64,000 nt of DNA from JBPYFK01 sp051984675. GTDB lineage: Bacteria; Actinomycetota; Actinomycetes; Mycobacteriales; Pseudonocardiaceae. Numbering within the stretch: position 1 is the first letter of the stretch; the number at the start of each line of letters is the position of its first letter. The position numbers were made by a program, and so were the translations under genes. Below the pieces are notes generated by a model. That model was not told the origin of the DNA. It made no database searches and was given only the letters and a program-made list of their open reading frames with translations. The stretch covers positions 1 to 64,000 of the forward strand of contig JBPYFK010000156.1 in the NCBI GenBank assembly GCA_051984675.1, written 5' to 3'. Below, piece after piece: positions 15,140 through 23,931 of the stretch.

Positions 15140-16126
15140 TCAGCCGCTGCGGGGCTCGGTGCGGTCCACCCCGTCCGCACCGAGCCCGCGGCACCGCCGA
15201 GTCAGCGCGTGTGCGCCCAGCAGGGCGGCAGTGAAGACGACCCCGACGACGGCTGCTTGGCGCATGTCGGGCACCACCACGGCCGTTGCTATGACGGCGA
15301 CGATGCCGGCCAGACCGACACCGGCGGTGCCGCTACCTCCCCACAGCCGGAAATGGCCGGGCTCGGCGGGCACGTCGCGGCGCTGGCGCCGGAACGCCAG
15401 GTAGGACGCCAGGACGAGCGTGACGATCAGCACGGCGAAGATCGCGAGCGCCACCAGGACGTAGAACAGCCCGAGCCGCCAGACCATGGCGCGCGTCGAG
15501 GTACGGATCGAGCGGACCGGGTCGGCGGTCTCCGCCCCCGGCGACCGCGATCGTTTCGAACCCGACGAAGGCGAACATCACGACCCCGAGCGCCGTCCAG
15601 ACCGACAACGCACCGTGCGGGAGGAAACCGCCGTGCGCGGTGAGGTTGGCCAGCCCGCTGGCCGGATGGGGCGCGCCGCCCGCGAACGGCTGGAACACCA
15701 GGAATGCGCCGGCGAGCAGGAACACGACCAACGCGGTGACTTTGATGCCGCACAGCCAGAACTCCGCCAGCCCGAACGACCGCACGCTCAGCGCGTCGAT
15801 CATCAGCAACGCGCACGCGAGCACGACAATGGCGGCGGACAGCGGGATTCGCGGCCACCAGAACCGGAGGTACATCGAGGCGGCCACCCCCTCACCGCCG
15901 ATCGCCACCACGGCTGCGGCCCAGTAGGACCACCGCGTGAGAAAGCCGGCCCACGACCCCCAGCTAGCGATGCGCGATCGCGCCGAAGGCGCCGCTGACC
16001 GGATGCACCGTGATCATCTCGCCTAGCCGTCTGTGGATGTGGTGGGGACTCATCGGTGTTCCGCTGCTGTCCGCTGTCTAGCTGCTGCCCGCTGCCTTGT
16101 TGTTGCCCAGTGTTCTGCTCTTGCAT
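15140..16126 (-). pseudogene. Amino-acid permease (APC family), multiply disrupted
   Basis: Fragments of one permease are readable in order but in different frames. A Gln-rich N-terminus starts MQEQNTGQQQG (ATG 16126). Then LGEMITVHPVSGAFG follows, with a TAG soon after (near 15964). TRWSYWAAAVVAIGGEGVA and several helices to FVGFETIAVAGG lie in a shifted frame. MVWRLGLFYVLVALAI joins abruptly to a C-terminal helix, LIVTLVLASYLAFRRQRRD. Against a normal APC permease of about 450 residues, the first helices and about 130 central residues are missing. At least two frameshifts and one nonsense codon make this a decayed gene. Confidence 0.82.
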
Positions 16127-16149
16127 CGTGCTCTTCAACAGATCCCGTG

Positions 16150-17412
16150 TTATCTGGCGAGCTCGGCGAGGATCGACAGTCCATCATGGACCTCGGTGAA
16201 GCTGGTGCTCAGGGGTGCCAGGCCGATGCGGAGGGCATCGGGGGAGCGGTAGTCCGGGAGGACACCGCGTTGCCAGAGTCGCTCGTTGAGCGCACCGAAA
16301 TCCGGGCGCCGCAGGGTGATGTGACCTCCACGACGTTCGGCGTCCCGCGGTGACGCCAGCGTGACTCCCTGGGGCAGCAACCAGGCATCGGCCAAGGCGA
16401 GGGCGTAGTCGGTGAGCAGCGAGGACTTGGCGCGCACGGCCTCGATTCCGGCCTCTTCCAGCATGTCCAGGCTGACCAGCAGCGGCAGCATCGCCAGGAT
16501 CGGGGGCGTACCGCTGAGCATCCCCCGGACACCTTCCGCCGCCTGGTATCCCGGTGCCATCTCGAACGGCGCGCGGTGCCCCATCCAACCCCAGACGGGT
16601 TGGCGCACAGCGCCGTGATGGCGCTTGTTGACGTAGCCGAAGGCTGGCGAGCCTGGACCGCCGTTGAGGTACTTGTAGGTGCAGCCAACGGCGAAATCGA
16701 CATCCCACGCATCGAGATGCACCGGCACGGACCCCACCGAGTGGCACAGATCCCACAGCACCAACGCCCCCGCCCGGTGCGCGGTGCGTGTGATCGCTTC
16801 GGCGTCCGCCAGGTAGCCGGACCGGTAGGCGACGTGACTGAACGACACCAGCGCGGTATCCGGTCCGACCATCTCGGCGACCTGCGCATCCGTGATCCCG
16901 GCCGCCGGATCGGTCTCGATCCACCTCAGCGTGAGGCCGAGTTCCGCCGCGATCCCTTCGAGCACGTAGCGATCGGTGGGGAAGTTGCCGGTGTCCAGCA
17001 CGATTTCGTGCCGGTCGGGCCGGGCCGCGAGCGCGGCGCGGGCGAGCTTGTAGAGCAGGACGGAGGTGGAGTCGGCGACGACGACCTGCCCCGGCGCCGA
17101 GCCGAGCGCGGCCCGACCGAGGCGGTCGCCCACCTCCTCCGGCCAGGTCAGCCACCCGTCCGTCCAACCACGGATCAACCGGCGCGCCCACTGCCCCTGG
17201 ACGAAGTCCGCCATCCGCTCGGCGGTCTCCCGGGGCGGCCGACCGAGCGAGTTGCCGTCGAGGTAGGCGACGACGTCGGTCCCCTCCGGTGTGAGGAACC
17301 GGTCCCGGAAGCCGCGCAACGGGTCGGACTCGTCGAGTTCGCGGGCTCTTTCCCGCAACCCGGTTTCGCGCGACCCCGCGTTCCGCGGCCTGGTGTGGTC
17401 CCGCTCAAGCAT
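16150..17412 (-). CDS. kynU: Kynureninase
   Basis: This is 420 residues. It is a fold-type I PLP enzyme that cleaves kynurenine to anthranilate and alanine. Diagnostic segments are YLDGNSLGRPP near the N-terminus, VVADSTSVLLYKL, WDLCHSVGSVP with the PLP-binding Asp, and CTYKYLNGGPGSPAF with the Schiff-base Lys near 245. WGWMGH near 285 and a C-terminal RIGLAPLSTSFTEV are also present. Length is normal. It overlaps the amidohydrolase gene by 8 bp and lies third in the operon kynA-amidohydrolase-kynU. No quinolinate-branch genes are nearby, so anthranilate is the expected product. Confidence 0.95.
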   Translation of the reverse strand: MLERDHTRPRNAGSRETGLRERARELDESDPLRGFRDRFLTPEGTDVVAYLDGNSLGRPPRETAERMADFVQGQWARRLIRGWTDGWLTWPEEVGDRLGRAALGSAPGQVVVADSTSVLLYKLARAALAARPDRHEIVLDTGNFPTDRYVLEGIAAELGLTLRWIETDPAAGITDAQVAEMVGPDTALVSFSHVAYRSGYLADAEAITRTAHRAGALVLWDLCHSVGSVPVHLDAWDVDFAVGCTYKYLNGGPGSPAFGYVNKRHHGAVRQPVWGWMGHRAPFEMAPGYQAAEGVRGMLSGTPPILAMLPLLVSLDMLEEAGIEAVRAKSSLLTDYALALADAWLLPQGVTLASPRDAERRGGHITLRRPDFGALNERLWQRGVLPDYRSPDALRIGLAPLSTSFTEVHDGLSILAELAR

Positions 17413-18436
17413 GCCGTTCCTCCCCGTCGAAAACCCTGGTCGCGTCGATCACCTTGGCATGCCGTAGCGAGTCGGCGAAGCGATTTTGTCGCAGGTCCAG
17501 CCCACCGGGCACCCAGCAGGGTGCGGCCGCAGCGGCGAGATCGGTCATCGTGGCGAGGATGTCTTCGGGGGAGAGCCCAGCGCGTTGCAGTGCGCGCACT
17601 TCCCGGGCGTTGACGCCCAGCGGGAGCGGACCGTTGCCGAGGTCAGTGCCGTACTGGACGGTTCCGCCGTGGTCGACGAACCCGCGCAGGTTGTCGATCG
17701 CGATGCCCAGCGCCTCCGTCTCCGACCCGTAGCCGTGGATGTCGAGCGTACTGATCCAGACCATTCGCCGTGCGGCCTCGCTGAGCAGGTGGTCCGGGAT
17801 GCGCTCGGTCCACGGGGTGTGCGCCAGGCGGTCCACGCCGTGGTCGTAGGCGGCGCGAAAGGTGCCCTCGCCTTCGGCGTGGGCAATGACGGTGAGCGCG
17901 AGCGTGTGCGCGGTGCTGACGATCGCGTCGAGGGTTCGGTCCGGGAGGCTCGGCCCGGCACCGGTGTGCAGCACGACCTTGATGAAGTGGGCTCCAAGCG
18001 CCTGCTGCTCTCGCACCGCTGTCACGGCGTCCTCCACTGACGACACTTCGCGGCAGCTTCCGGGTAGCGCCCAGGAGCGGTCCGTGGGGTAGCCACCGGG
18101 GGCGGTCAGGAATGCGCCGGCGAACCGGACCAGCGGCAGGGATGCATCCGCACGCAGTTCGGCGAGCACCTCGGGAGGACTCCCGAGGTCGTAGACCTCG
18201 GAGATCCCGCCGGAACGGACAGCGCAGACATCGATCAACCCGGAGTGGACGTGCGCGTCGCGAAGTCCGGGCAGAAGGGTTCCCGAAAGGAATCGACCCT
18301 GCTCCAAAGTGGACCCGTAAGGAATGGGACCGCCAACTGGGACACCGCACCTGAGGCGTAGTGCGCACCGGCCGAACGACCGTCCCCACCATGCTGAATC
18401 AGCCACGAGCCATTCGTCGTCCGGCGTCCGTGGCAT
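17405..18436 (-). CDS. Amidohydrolase-superfamily protein, possible kynurenine formamidase substitute
   Basis: This is 343 residues, a TIM-barrel metal hydrolase. Metal ligands are all visible: DAHVHSG near 61 (HxH), HFIKVVLHTG near 150 (carboxylated Lys candidate), IAHAEGEG near 188, LAHTPW near 207, and GTDLGNG near 260 (Asp). The closest general type is the imidazolonepropionase-like group. The gene sits between tryptophan dioxygenase and kynureninase, abutting the former and overlapping the latter. That is where N-formylkynurenine hydrolysis is needed, and no classical KynB or alpha/beta-hydrolase formamidase is seen in the operon. The substrate is an inference. Confidence 0.8.
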   Translation of the reverse strand: MPRTPDDEWLVADSAWWGRSFGRCALRLRCGVPVGGPIPYGSTLEQGRFLSGTLLPGLRDAHVHSGLIDVCAVRSGGISEVYDLGSPPEVLAELRADASLPLVRFAGAFLTAPGGYPTDRSWALPGSCREVSSVEDAVTAVREQQALGAHFIKVVLHTGAGPSLPDRTLDAIVSTAHTLALTVIAHAEGEGTFRAAYDHGVDRLAHTPWTERIPDHLLSEAARRMVWISTLDIHGYGSETEALGIAIDNLRGFVDHGGTVQYGTDLGNGPLPLGVNAREVRALQRAGLSPEDILATMTDLAAAAAPCWVPGGLDLRQNRFADSLRHAKVIDATRVFDGEERHA

Positions 18437-19285
18437 CTACAGCTCCGTGCGGACCGCGTACAGCTCCGGGAAGAAGGTCAGATTGAGGGCCTCCCGCAGA
18501 AAGGACACTCCGCTGGAGCCGCCGGTGCCGCGCTTGAATCCGATGGTGCGCTCCACCGTCTTGAGGTGCCGGAATCGCCAGAGCTGGAAGTTCTCTTCGA
18601 GATCCACCAGTTCCTCGCACGCCTCGTACGCCGTCCAGCACTCCATGGGAGTTTCGTAGATCCGCCGAAACATCGGGACCAGCGCGGGGGTGAAGGTATG
18701 GGCGGCGGTGACGTCGCGGTGCAGGAAGTCGGCGGGCACCTCGTGTCCCTGCCGTGCCAGGTAGCGGACGAACTCGTCGTAGATGCTCGGCTGTTCGAGT
18801 AGCTCGGTGAGCACCCCCTGCGCTTGCTCGTCATGCGCGAAGACCGGCAGCATCTCGGCGTTCTTGTTGCCGAGGAGGAACTCCACCGCGCGGTACTGGA
18901 ACGACTGGAAACCCGACGAGTTGCCGAGGAACCCACGAAACTCCATGTATTCCGAAGGTGTGAGGGTGGCCAGGACCGACCACTGGTCGGTGAGGGTGTG
19001 TTGGATGTGCTTCACGCGGGCCAGCTTCTTGAGCGCCGGCCGCAGCTGGTCGGCGACCAGATGGTCGCGGGCGGTACGCAGCTCGTGCAGCACCAGCTTG
19101 AGCCAGAGTTCGACCGTCTGGTGCTGGACGATGAACAGCAGTTCGTCGTGGTGTTCAGGGTCGCTGACCGGGTGCTGGGCCGCGAGTAGCTCATCGAGGT
19201 GCAGGTACTCGCCATAGGACAGGTTGGTGCTGAGGTCCCGGACGACACCGTCTTCGAGCGGGCGTGTGTTCGTCGCCTTGCCCAT
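18437..19285 (-). CDS. kynA: Tryptophan 2,3-dioxygenase
   Basis: This is 282 residues from the ATG at 19285 (MGKATNTRPLEDG), with GAGGAG seven bases upstream. It is a heme enzyme opening the indole ring of L-tryptophan to N-formylkynurenine. Family landmarks are LSYGEYLHLDELL, HHDELLFIVQHQTVELWLKL with a substrate-pocket His, FQSFQYRAVEFLLGNKN, and the C-terminal FRHLKTVERTIGFKRGTGGSSG carrying the proximal heme His. It is the first gene of the operon and divergent from the PaaX-family gene, with a motif shared by the other two divergent promoters of the cluster. Confidence 0.95.
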   Translation of the reverse strand: MGKATNTRPLEDGVVRDLSTNLSYGEYLHLDELLAAQHPVSDPEHHDELLFIVQHQTVELWLKLVLHELRTARDHLVADQLRPALKKLARVKHIQHTLTDQWSVLATLTPSEYMEFRGFLGNSSGFQSFQYRAVEFLLGNKNAEMLPVFAHDEQAQGVLTELLEQPSIYDEFVRYLARQGHEVPADFLHRDVTAAHTFTPALVPMFRRIYETPMECWTAYEACEELVDLEENFQLWRFRHLKTVERTIGFKRGTGGSSGVSFLREALNLTFFPELYAVRTEL

Positions 19286-19344
19286 GAGGGGTCTCCTCAG
19301 GCTGTGCGCGGAAGCTGGGGACGCGGATTGGTGCACGATTGTGT

Positions 19345-19367
19345 CGATTATTGGACGACCGTTAAGA
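19345..19367. promoter_or_regulatory. Cluster motif copy A (candidate PaaX-family operator)
   Basis: The core is TGGAC-GACC-GTTAA inside a 23-bp box starting CGAT, in the 140-bp kynA/paaX-family intergenic region. It aligns with 21509-21531 and 24801-24823 over a shared GAC-K-R-Y-CGT centre. Confidence 0.5.
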
Positions 19368-19425
19368 AAACGCAAGAGACGATGCCAGCAGTCCACAGTC
19401 TGTCCACGCTGGCAGTTGATATCGT

Positions 19426-20298
19426 ATGACTGTGACGACCGATACGCTGACGAACGATGAGACGATCGTCGGTGAACTGACCGGGCGCGGCGCGCAGCCA
19501 CGGCAGCTGATCGTGACGGTGTATGGCCTCTACGCCCGCGAAACCGGTGGTTGGCTGTCCGTCGCCGCGCTGGTCCGCCTGCTCGGCGACCTCGGCGTGG
19601 ACGAGCCGGCGGTGCGGTCGTCGATCTCCCGCCTGAAGCGCCGGGAAATCCTGCTCGCCAGCAAGCGCGGCGGAATCGCCGGGTACGAGCTGTCCAGTCA
19701 GGCACAGGAGATCCTGCGCGAAGGGGACGAGCGGATCTTCAGCCGCGCCCGCGCGACCCTCGCGGACGGCTGGGTGCTGGCGGTCTTCTCCGTCCCGGAG
19801 TCGCAACGCCAGAAGCGGCACGTCCTGCGCACGCAGCTCACCCGGCTCGGCTTCGGCACGGTGGCGCCCGGTGTCTGGATCGCTCCCGAACACCTGCGCC
19901 CGGCAACCGTCGGCGTGCTGCGCCGGTTCGAACTGGATTCCTACGCCGAACTCTTCCACGCTGATCACGTCGCCTTCGGCGACCCGCGCGACAAAGTGGC
20001 GCAGTGGTGGGATCTCGATCAGTTGCAGCGGCTCTACGGCGAGTTCGTCGACCTGTATCAGCCCGTGCTGCGGTGGTGGCGCCGCCGACGAGCCAGCCGG
20101 GAACGGGACGCGTTCGTGGATTACGTGCGGGTGCTCACCGATTGGCGTCAACTTCCCTACCTCGACCCGGGGCTCCCGGTTGAGCTGTTGCCAGCGGAAT
20201 GGAACGGTGCGGTCGCCGCGGAGGTCTTCTTCGCTCTCCAGTCGTTGCTCGCCGAGCAGGCGCACGCCTACGTCGACGAAGTCACGGTGACACGCTGA
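19426..20298 (+). CDS. PaaX-family transcriptional repressor
   Basis: This is 290 residues from the ATG at 19426. The N-terminal winged helix (QLIVTVYGLYARETGGWLSVAALVRLLGDLGVDEPAVRSSISRLKRREIL) matches PaaX. The central WVLAVFSVPESQRQKRHVLRTQLTRLGFGTVAPGVWIAP is the family core, and the acidic/Trp-rich C-terminal domain follows. PaaX-type repressors sense aryl-CoA thioesters such as phenylacetyl-CoA. In this cluster the natural ligand would be anthraniloyl-CoA (inference). It is divergent from kynA, and its 3' end overlaps the convergent RidA-like gene by 17 bp. Confidence 0.9.
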   Translation: MTVTTDTLTNDETIVGELTGRGAQPRQLIVTVYGLYARETGGWLSVAALVRLLGDLGVDEPAVRSSISRLKRREILLASKRGGIAGYELSSQAQEILREGDERIFSRARATLADGWVLAVFSVPESQRQKRHVLRTQLTRLGFGTVAPGVWIAPEHLRPATVGVLRRFELDSYAELFHADHVAFGDPRDKVAQWWDLDQLQRLYGEFVDLYQPVLRWWRRRRASRERDAFVDYVRVLTDWRQLPYLDPGLPVELLPAEWNGAVAAEVFFALQSLLAEQAHAYVDEVTVTR

Positions 20299-20743
20299 TC
20301 GCAGCGGTTCCCTTGATCTCCACCAACGCCTCGACGTCCCACAACCGGGTAACGCCGAGGGCGGCCATCGCCGGGTAGTTCCGACCGACGTGCTCACGCC
20401 ACACAGCGCCGATCTCGCTGGCGTGCCGCCGGTAGTCGTCGATGTCGACGAGGTAGATCGTCAGCTCGGTGAGGTCTTCCGGCCCGCCCCCGGCCGCCCG
20501 CAACGCGGTGAGCAGGTTCCGCAACGCCTGTTCGAACTGCGCCACGACGTTGCCGCCGATGATCCGACCTGCGTCGTCGAGGGCGGTCTGCCCGGCCAGG
20601 AACACCAGACGGCGCCCGCGTACCGCCGTGGCATGGGAAAACCCGGAAGGGCGAGCGAGCTCGGCCGAGTTGATGCGTTCGACCGTGTGAACCTGTTCGG
20701 CAGGGTGAACCGGTTCGGCAGGGCGAGTCCGTTCGGTGGTCAC
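20282..20743 (-). CDS. RidA-family protein lacking the usual active-site arginine
   Basis: This is 153 residues from a GTG that overlaps the SDR stop codon (GTGA). The YjgF/RidA fold is evident (LVFLAGQTALDDAGRIIGG, QFEQALRNLLTALRAAGG, LTELTIYLVDIDDYR, LVEIKGTAA). An extra N-terminal tail of about 30 residues carries repeated PAE/VE units. In true RidA deaminases the segment before the last strand is PAR-S, with a catalytic Arg; here it reads YPAMAALGV. Imine/enamine deaminase activity is therefore doubtful, although an amino-substituted ring intermediate would give such a protein a role. Confidence 0.85.
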   Translation of the reverse strand: MTTERTRPAEPVHPAEQVHTVERINSAELARPSGFSHATAVRGRRLVFLAGQTALDDAGRIIGGNVVAQFEQALRNLLTALRAAGGGPEDLTELTIYLVDIDDYRRHASEIGAVWREHVGRNYPAMAALGVTRLWDVEALVEIKGTAAISVSP

Positions 20744-21513
20744 GACTGAACCGTTCCTCCATCCACATTGATCGCCTGGCCGGTGATCGCCGGGTTGCGC
20801 AGGCAGAGGTCCACCGCGTCGGCCACCTCGTCCACGCCGATCAGCCGCCCGATGGGCTGCTTGCTTGCCAGAACCTGCCGGGCCTGCTGGGGAGTTCGTC
20901 CCGTTCGCCGGCTGATGTTGTCGATGGTGTGCGCGGTCATCGGTGTCTCGACGTAGCCGGGACAGACCGCGTTGACGGTCACGCCGCTGCCGGCCAGCTC
21001 GGCGGCAGCCGAGCGGACGAGCCCGAGGACGCCGTGCTTGCTCGCGGTGTACGCGCACACGTACGGAGCACCGTGCTTGGACGCGACGGAGGCGATCACG
21101 ACGACCCTGCCCCAACCGCGCTCGGCCATCGCCGGCACAGCTCGCCGCAGGAAGCGGAAAGGCGCGGTCAGATTGGTGTCCAGTGCCCGCTGCCAGTCGT
21201 CGTCGGTCGTTGTGACCAGGGGAGCGGAAGTGGCCGTACCCGCGTTGAGGATCAGGACCTCGACGGGACCCCAGTGCTGTTCCACAGCGTGGAACACGTC
21301 GTCCACGGCGTGCGCGTCAGTCACGTCGGCGGGCCGGGACAGCGCTGGCCCAGGCAGCTCAGCCGCGACGTCCTTGAGCTGGTCGGCGGTGCGTGCGACG
21401 AGCGCGATCCGGTCCCCACCGGCCGACAGCCGGTGGGCTACGGCCCGGCCGATGCCCCGGCCGGCACCGGTGACCAGGCAGGTCCGTGTCGTCACGGGTT
21501 TGATATTACGCAT
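20740..21513 (-). CDS. Short-chain dehydrogenase/reductase
   Basis: This is 257 residues. It is a classical SDR with TGAGRGIGRAV for cofactor binding near residue 15, LNAGTAT near 90, IASVASK with the catalytic Ser, YTASK (Tyr-x3-Lys) near 155, and a C-terminal INVDGGTVQS. Members of this group are often annotated as 3-oxoacyl or 3-hydroxyacyl-CoA dehydrogenases. In the cluster it would act on the reduced alicyclic CoA thioester made by the monooxygenase/reductase (inference). The start at 21513 has no visible ribosome site, and a motif copy lies directly before it, so a leaderless transcript is possible. Confidence 0.87.
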   Translation of the reverse strand: MRNIKPVTTRTCLVTGAGRGIGRAVAHRLSAGGDRIALVARTADQLKDVAAELPGPALSRPADVTDAHAVDDVFHAVEQHWGPVEVLILNAGTATSAPLVTTTDDDWQRALDTNLTAPFRFLRRAVPAMAERGWGRVVVIASVASKHGAPYVCAYTASKHGVLGLVRSAAAELAGSGVTVNAVCPGYVETPMTAHTIDNISRRTGRTPQQARQVLASKQPIGRLIGVDEVADAVDLCLRNPAITGQAINVDGGTVQS

Positions 21514-21531
21514 ATTTGACGGCCGTATTCA
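21509..21531. promoter_or_regulatory. Cluster motif copy B (candidate PaaX-family operator)
   Basis: The core is TTGAC-GGCC-GTATT at 21516-21529, between the SDR start (21513) and the divergent monooxygenase/reductase start (21553). It shares the GAC-K-R-Y-CGT centre with copies A and C. Confidence 0.45.
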
Positions 21532-21552
21532 ATGCGACATAGCGTGGGAGTC

Positions 21553-23931
21553 ATGCGCATCGCGGTCATGGGTGGTGGCCCTGGCGGGCTGTACTTCGCC
21601 GCGCTCATGAAGCAACTCGATCCCAGTCACGACATCACCGTGTGGGAACGCAACGCGGCAGGCGACACCTTCGGGTTCGGTGTGGTGTTCTCCGACGAGA
21701 CGCTCGGCGGTATCGAGCACGCGGACCCCGAGATCTTCCGTGCCATGCGCCAGGAGTTCGCGCGATGGGATGACATCGACATCCATCACCGCGACGCCAT
21801 ACTCACCTCCGGCGGTCATGGCTTCGCCGCCATGAGCCGCAAGACGCTCCTGCGCATCCTGCGGCAGCGATGTGTGGACCTGGGAGTCTCGCCGCACTTC
21901 CGAGCTGAAGCTCCCGATGTCGCGGGTCTGGCGGCGGACCACGACCTCGTGGTGGCCAGCGACGGCGCGAACTCCGCGGTACGAACGAGGTTCGGCAGCA
22001 CCTTCCACCCCAGCGTCGAAACACGGAGCTGCAAGTACATCTGGTTGGGAACCGATCTCGTCTTCGACGCGTTCAAGTTCCACATCCTGGAAACCCCCCA
22101 CGGGGTCATGCAACTGCACGGGTACCCGTACAGCCGGAATGCGAGTACGTTCATCGTCGAACTGCACGAGGATGTGTGGCGCGACGTCGGGTTCGCCGAC
22201 TACGCGGCCACCGCTGGCGACCAGCCCGGGACCAGCGACGGGAAGTCCGTCGAGGCGATCCGGGAACTGTTCGCCGATGCGCTTGACGGACACCACGTCT
22301 TCGCCAACAACTCCCGGTGGCTGAACTTCAAGACCGTGCGATGTGCGTCCTGGCGACACGGGAACGTGGTGCTGCTGGGAGACGCGGCCCATACCGCGCA
22401 CTTCTCGATCGGCTCGGGAACGAAACTCGCGATGGAGGACGCGCTCGAACTCGCCGCGAGCGTGTCTGAACAGTCCACAGTGGATCACGCGCTCCAGGCA
22501 TACGAGGAGCGGCGGCGCCCTGTGGTCGAGTCGACGCAACGAGCCGCCCAGGCCAGCCTGGAGTGGTTCGAGAACATCGCGCACTACGTACACCAGGACT
22601 CCGTGCAGTTCGCCTTCAACCTGCTGACCCGCAGCCGCCGCGTCACCTATGACAACCTGCGGCTGCGCGATCCCCAGTTCGTCTCGAAGGTCGACTCCTG
22701 GTTCGCCCGGGGCCGCTCCGAGGTGTGCCCGCCGATGTTCCAGCCGGTGCTCCTGGGACCGCTGGAGCTGCACAACCGTGTCGTCGTGTCCCCGATGGAC
22801 ATGTACAGCTCCCAGGATGGCATGCCGTCCGATTTCCACCTGGTGCATCTGGGCAGCAAGGCGCTGGGGGGAGCGGGGCTTGTCATGACCGAAATGGTCT
22901 GCGTGTCCGACACCGGGCGCATCACTCCCGGCTGTGCCTGCCTGTGCACGCCGGAACAGGAAGCCGCCTGGGGCCGGATCGTCGACTTCGTGCACGAGCA
23001 CAGCGCGGCCAAGATCGGCATCCAGCTCGGGCACTCCGGCCGCAAGGGGTCCACCAGGCTGATGTCGGAAGGCATCGACCTGCCGCTGCCAGCGGGCAAC
23101 TGGGAGGTCGTCGGGCCCTCGCCGGTCCCGTACTCCGAGATCAACCAGATCCCCCGGGAGCTCTCTCCAGCGGAACTCGACGAGATCAAACAGCGGTTCG
23201 TCGCGTCGGCGGAAGCCGCGGCGCGCGCCGGGTTCGACCTCCTTGAGCTGCACTGCGCGCACGGCTACCTGCTGTCGTCGTTCATCTCCCCGCTGTCCAA
23301 CCAGCGCAGCGACGGCTATGGCGGGTCGCTGGCGAACCGCCTGCGCTTCCCGCTGGAGGTGTTCGACGCGATCCGCGCGGTATGGCCAGCTGACCGCCCG
23401 ATGGCGGTCCGCATCTCCGCAACGGACTGGTACGAAGGCGGCGTGGAAGCCGCTGACGCCGTCGAGATCGCGCGAGCCTTCGCCGAGCACGGCGCGGCAG
23501 CGATCGACGTGTCGACCGGGCAGGTACTCAAGGCGGAGCGGCCGGCATACGGGCGCAGCTACCAGACGCCCTTCGCGGACCGGATTCGCAACGAGGTCGG
23601 CCGCGCGTACGGGGTCGCGGTGATCGCTGTCGGCGCGATCTCCTCCCACGACGACGTCAACTCGATCATCCTGGCGGGGCGCGCCGACTTGTGCGCGCTC
23701 GGGCGGACGCACCTTTATGATCCACAGTGGACACTTCATGCGGCGGCCGACCAGGACTACTCCGGGTCCGGCGTCGTCTGGCCGCAGCAGTTCCAGCCAG
23801 GTCGGCGCACACCGCGCACCGGGCGCGCGGACGTGCCCAAGCCGCGCCTTGAGCGGCTCCGTGGCGCGGAAGCCACGACCGCACACGCGCGGTGGCGCCC
23901 GGCCGAATCCAGCGGCACCCGACCTTACTGA
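21553..23931 (+). CDS. Two-domain 2-aminobenzoyl-CoA (or salicylyl-CoA) monooxygenase/reductase
   Basis: This is 792 residues from the ATG at 21553, which has GGGAG upstream; the ATG at 21532 does not. Residues about 1-370 are a flavin monooxygenase (GGGPGGLYFAALMKQ; WERNAAGDTFGFGVVFSD; GNVVLLGDAAHTAHFSIGSG). Residues about 385-745 are an old-yellow-enzyme domain (FQPVLLGPLELHNRVVVSPMDMYSS; QLGHSGRKGS; ELHCAHGYLLSSFISPLSNQRSD; YGGSLANRLRFPLEV). This fusion is known from 2-aminobenzoyl-CoA monooxygenase/reductase of Azoarcus evansii and the salicylyl-CoA 5-hydroxylase SdgC of Streptomyces. The kynureninase operon and aryl-CoA ligase favour anthraniloyl-CoA as substrate. Confidence 0.92.
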   Translation: MRIAVMGGGPGGLYFAALMKQLDPSHDITVWERNAAGDTFGFGVVFSDETLGGIEHADPEIFRAMRQEFARWDDIDIHHRDAILTSGGHGFAAMSRKTLLRILRQRCVDLGVSPHFRAEAPDVAGLAADHDLVVASDGANSAVRTRFGSTFHPSVETRSCKYIWLGTDLVFDAFKFHILETPHGVMQLHGYPYSRNASTFIVELHEDVWRDVGFADYAATAGDQPGTSDGKSVEAIRELFADALDGHHVFANNSRWLNFKTVRCASWRHGNVVLLGDAAHTAHFSIGSGTKLAMEDALELAASVSEQSTVDHALQAYEERRRPVVESTQRAAQASLEWFENIAHYVHQDSVQFAFNLLTRSRRVTYDNLRLRDPQFVSKVDSWFARGRSEVCPPMFQPVLLGPLELHNRVVVSPMDMYSSQDGMPSDFHLVHLGSKALGGAGLVMTEMVCVSDTGRITPGCACLCTPEQEAAWGRIVDFVHEHSAAKIGIQLGHSGRKGSTRLMSEGIDLPLPAGNWEVVGPSPVPYSEINQIPRELSPAELDEIKQRFVASAEAAARAGFDLLELHCAHGYLLSSFISPLSNQRSDGYGGSLANRLRFPLEVFDAIRAVWPADRPMAVRISATDWYEGGVEAADAVEIARAFAEHGAAAIDVSTGQVLKAERPAYGRSYQTPFADRIRNEVGRAYGVAVIAVGAISSHDDVNSIILAGRADLCALGRTHLYDPQWTLHAAADQDYSGSGVVWPQQFQPGRRTPRTGRADVPKPRLERLRGAEATTAHARWRPAESSGTRPY

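Noticed and set aside
21529..23886. Long antisense open frame (785 codons) opposite the monooxygenase/reductase
   Set aside because: It is a GC-codon shadow: its translation is low-complexity, rich in Arg/Val/Gly/His, and has no domain, while the plus strand carries two complete enzyme domains.
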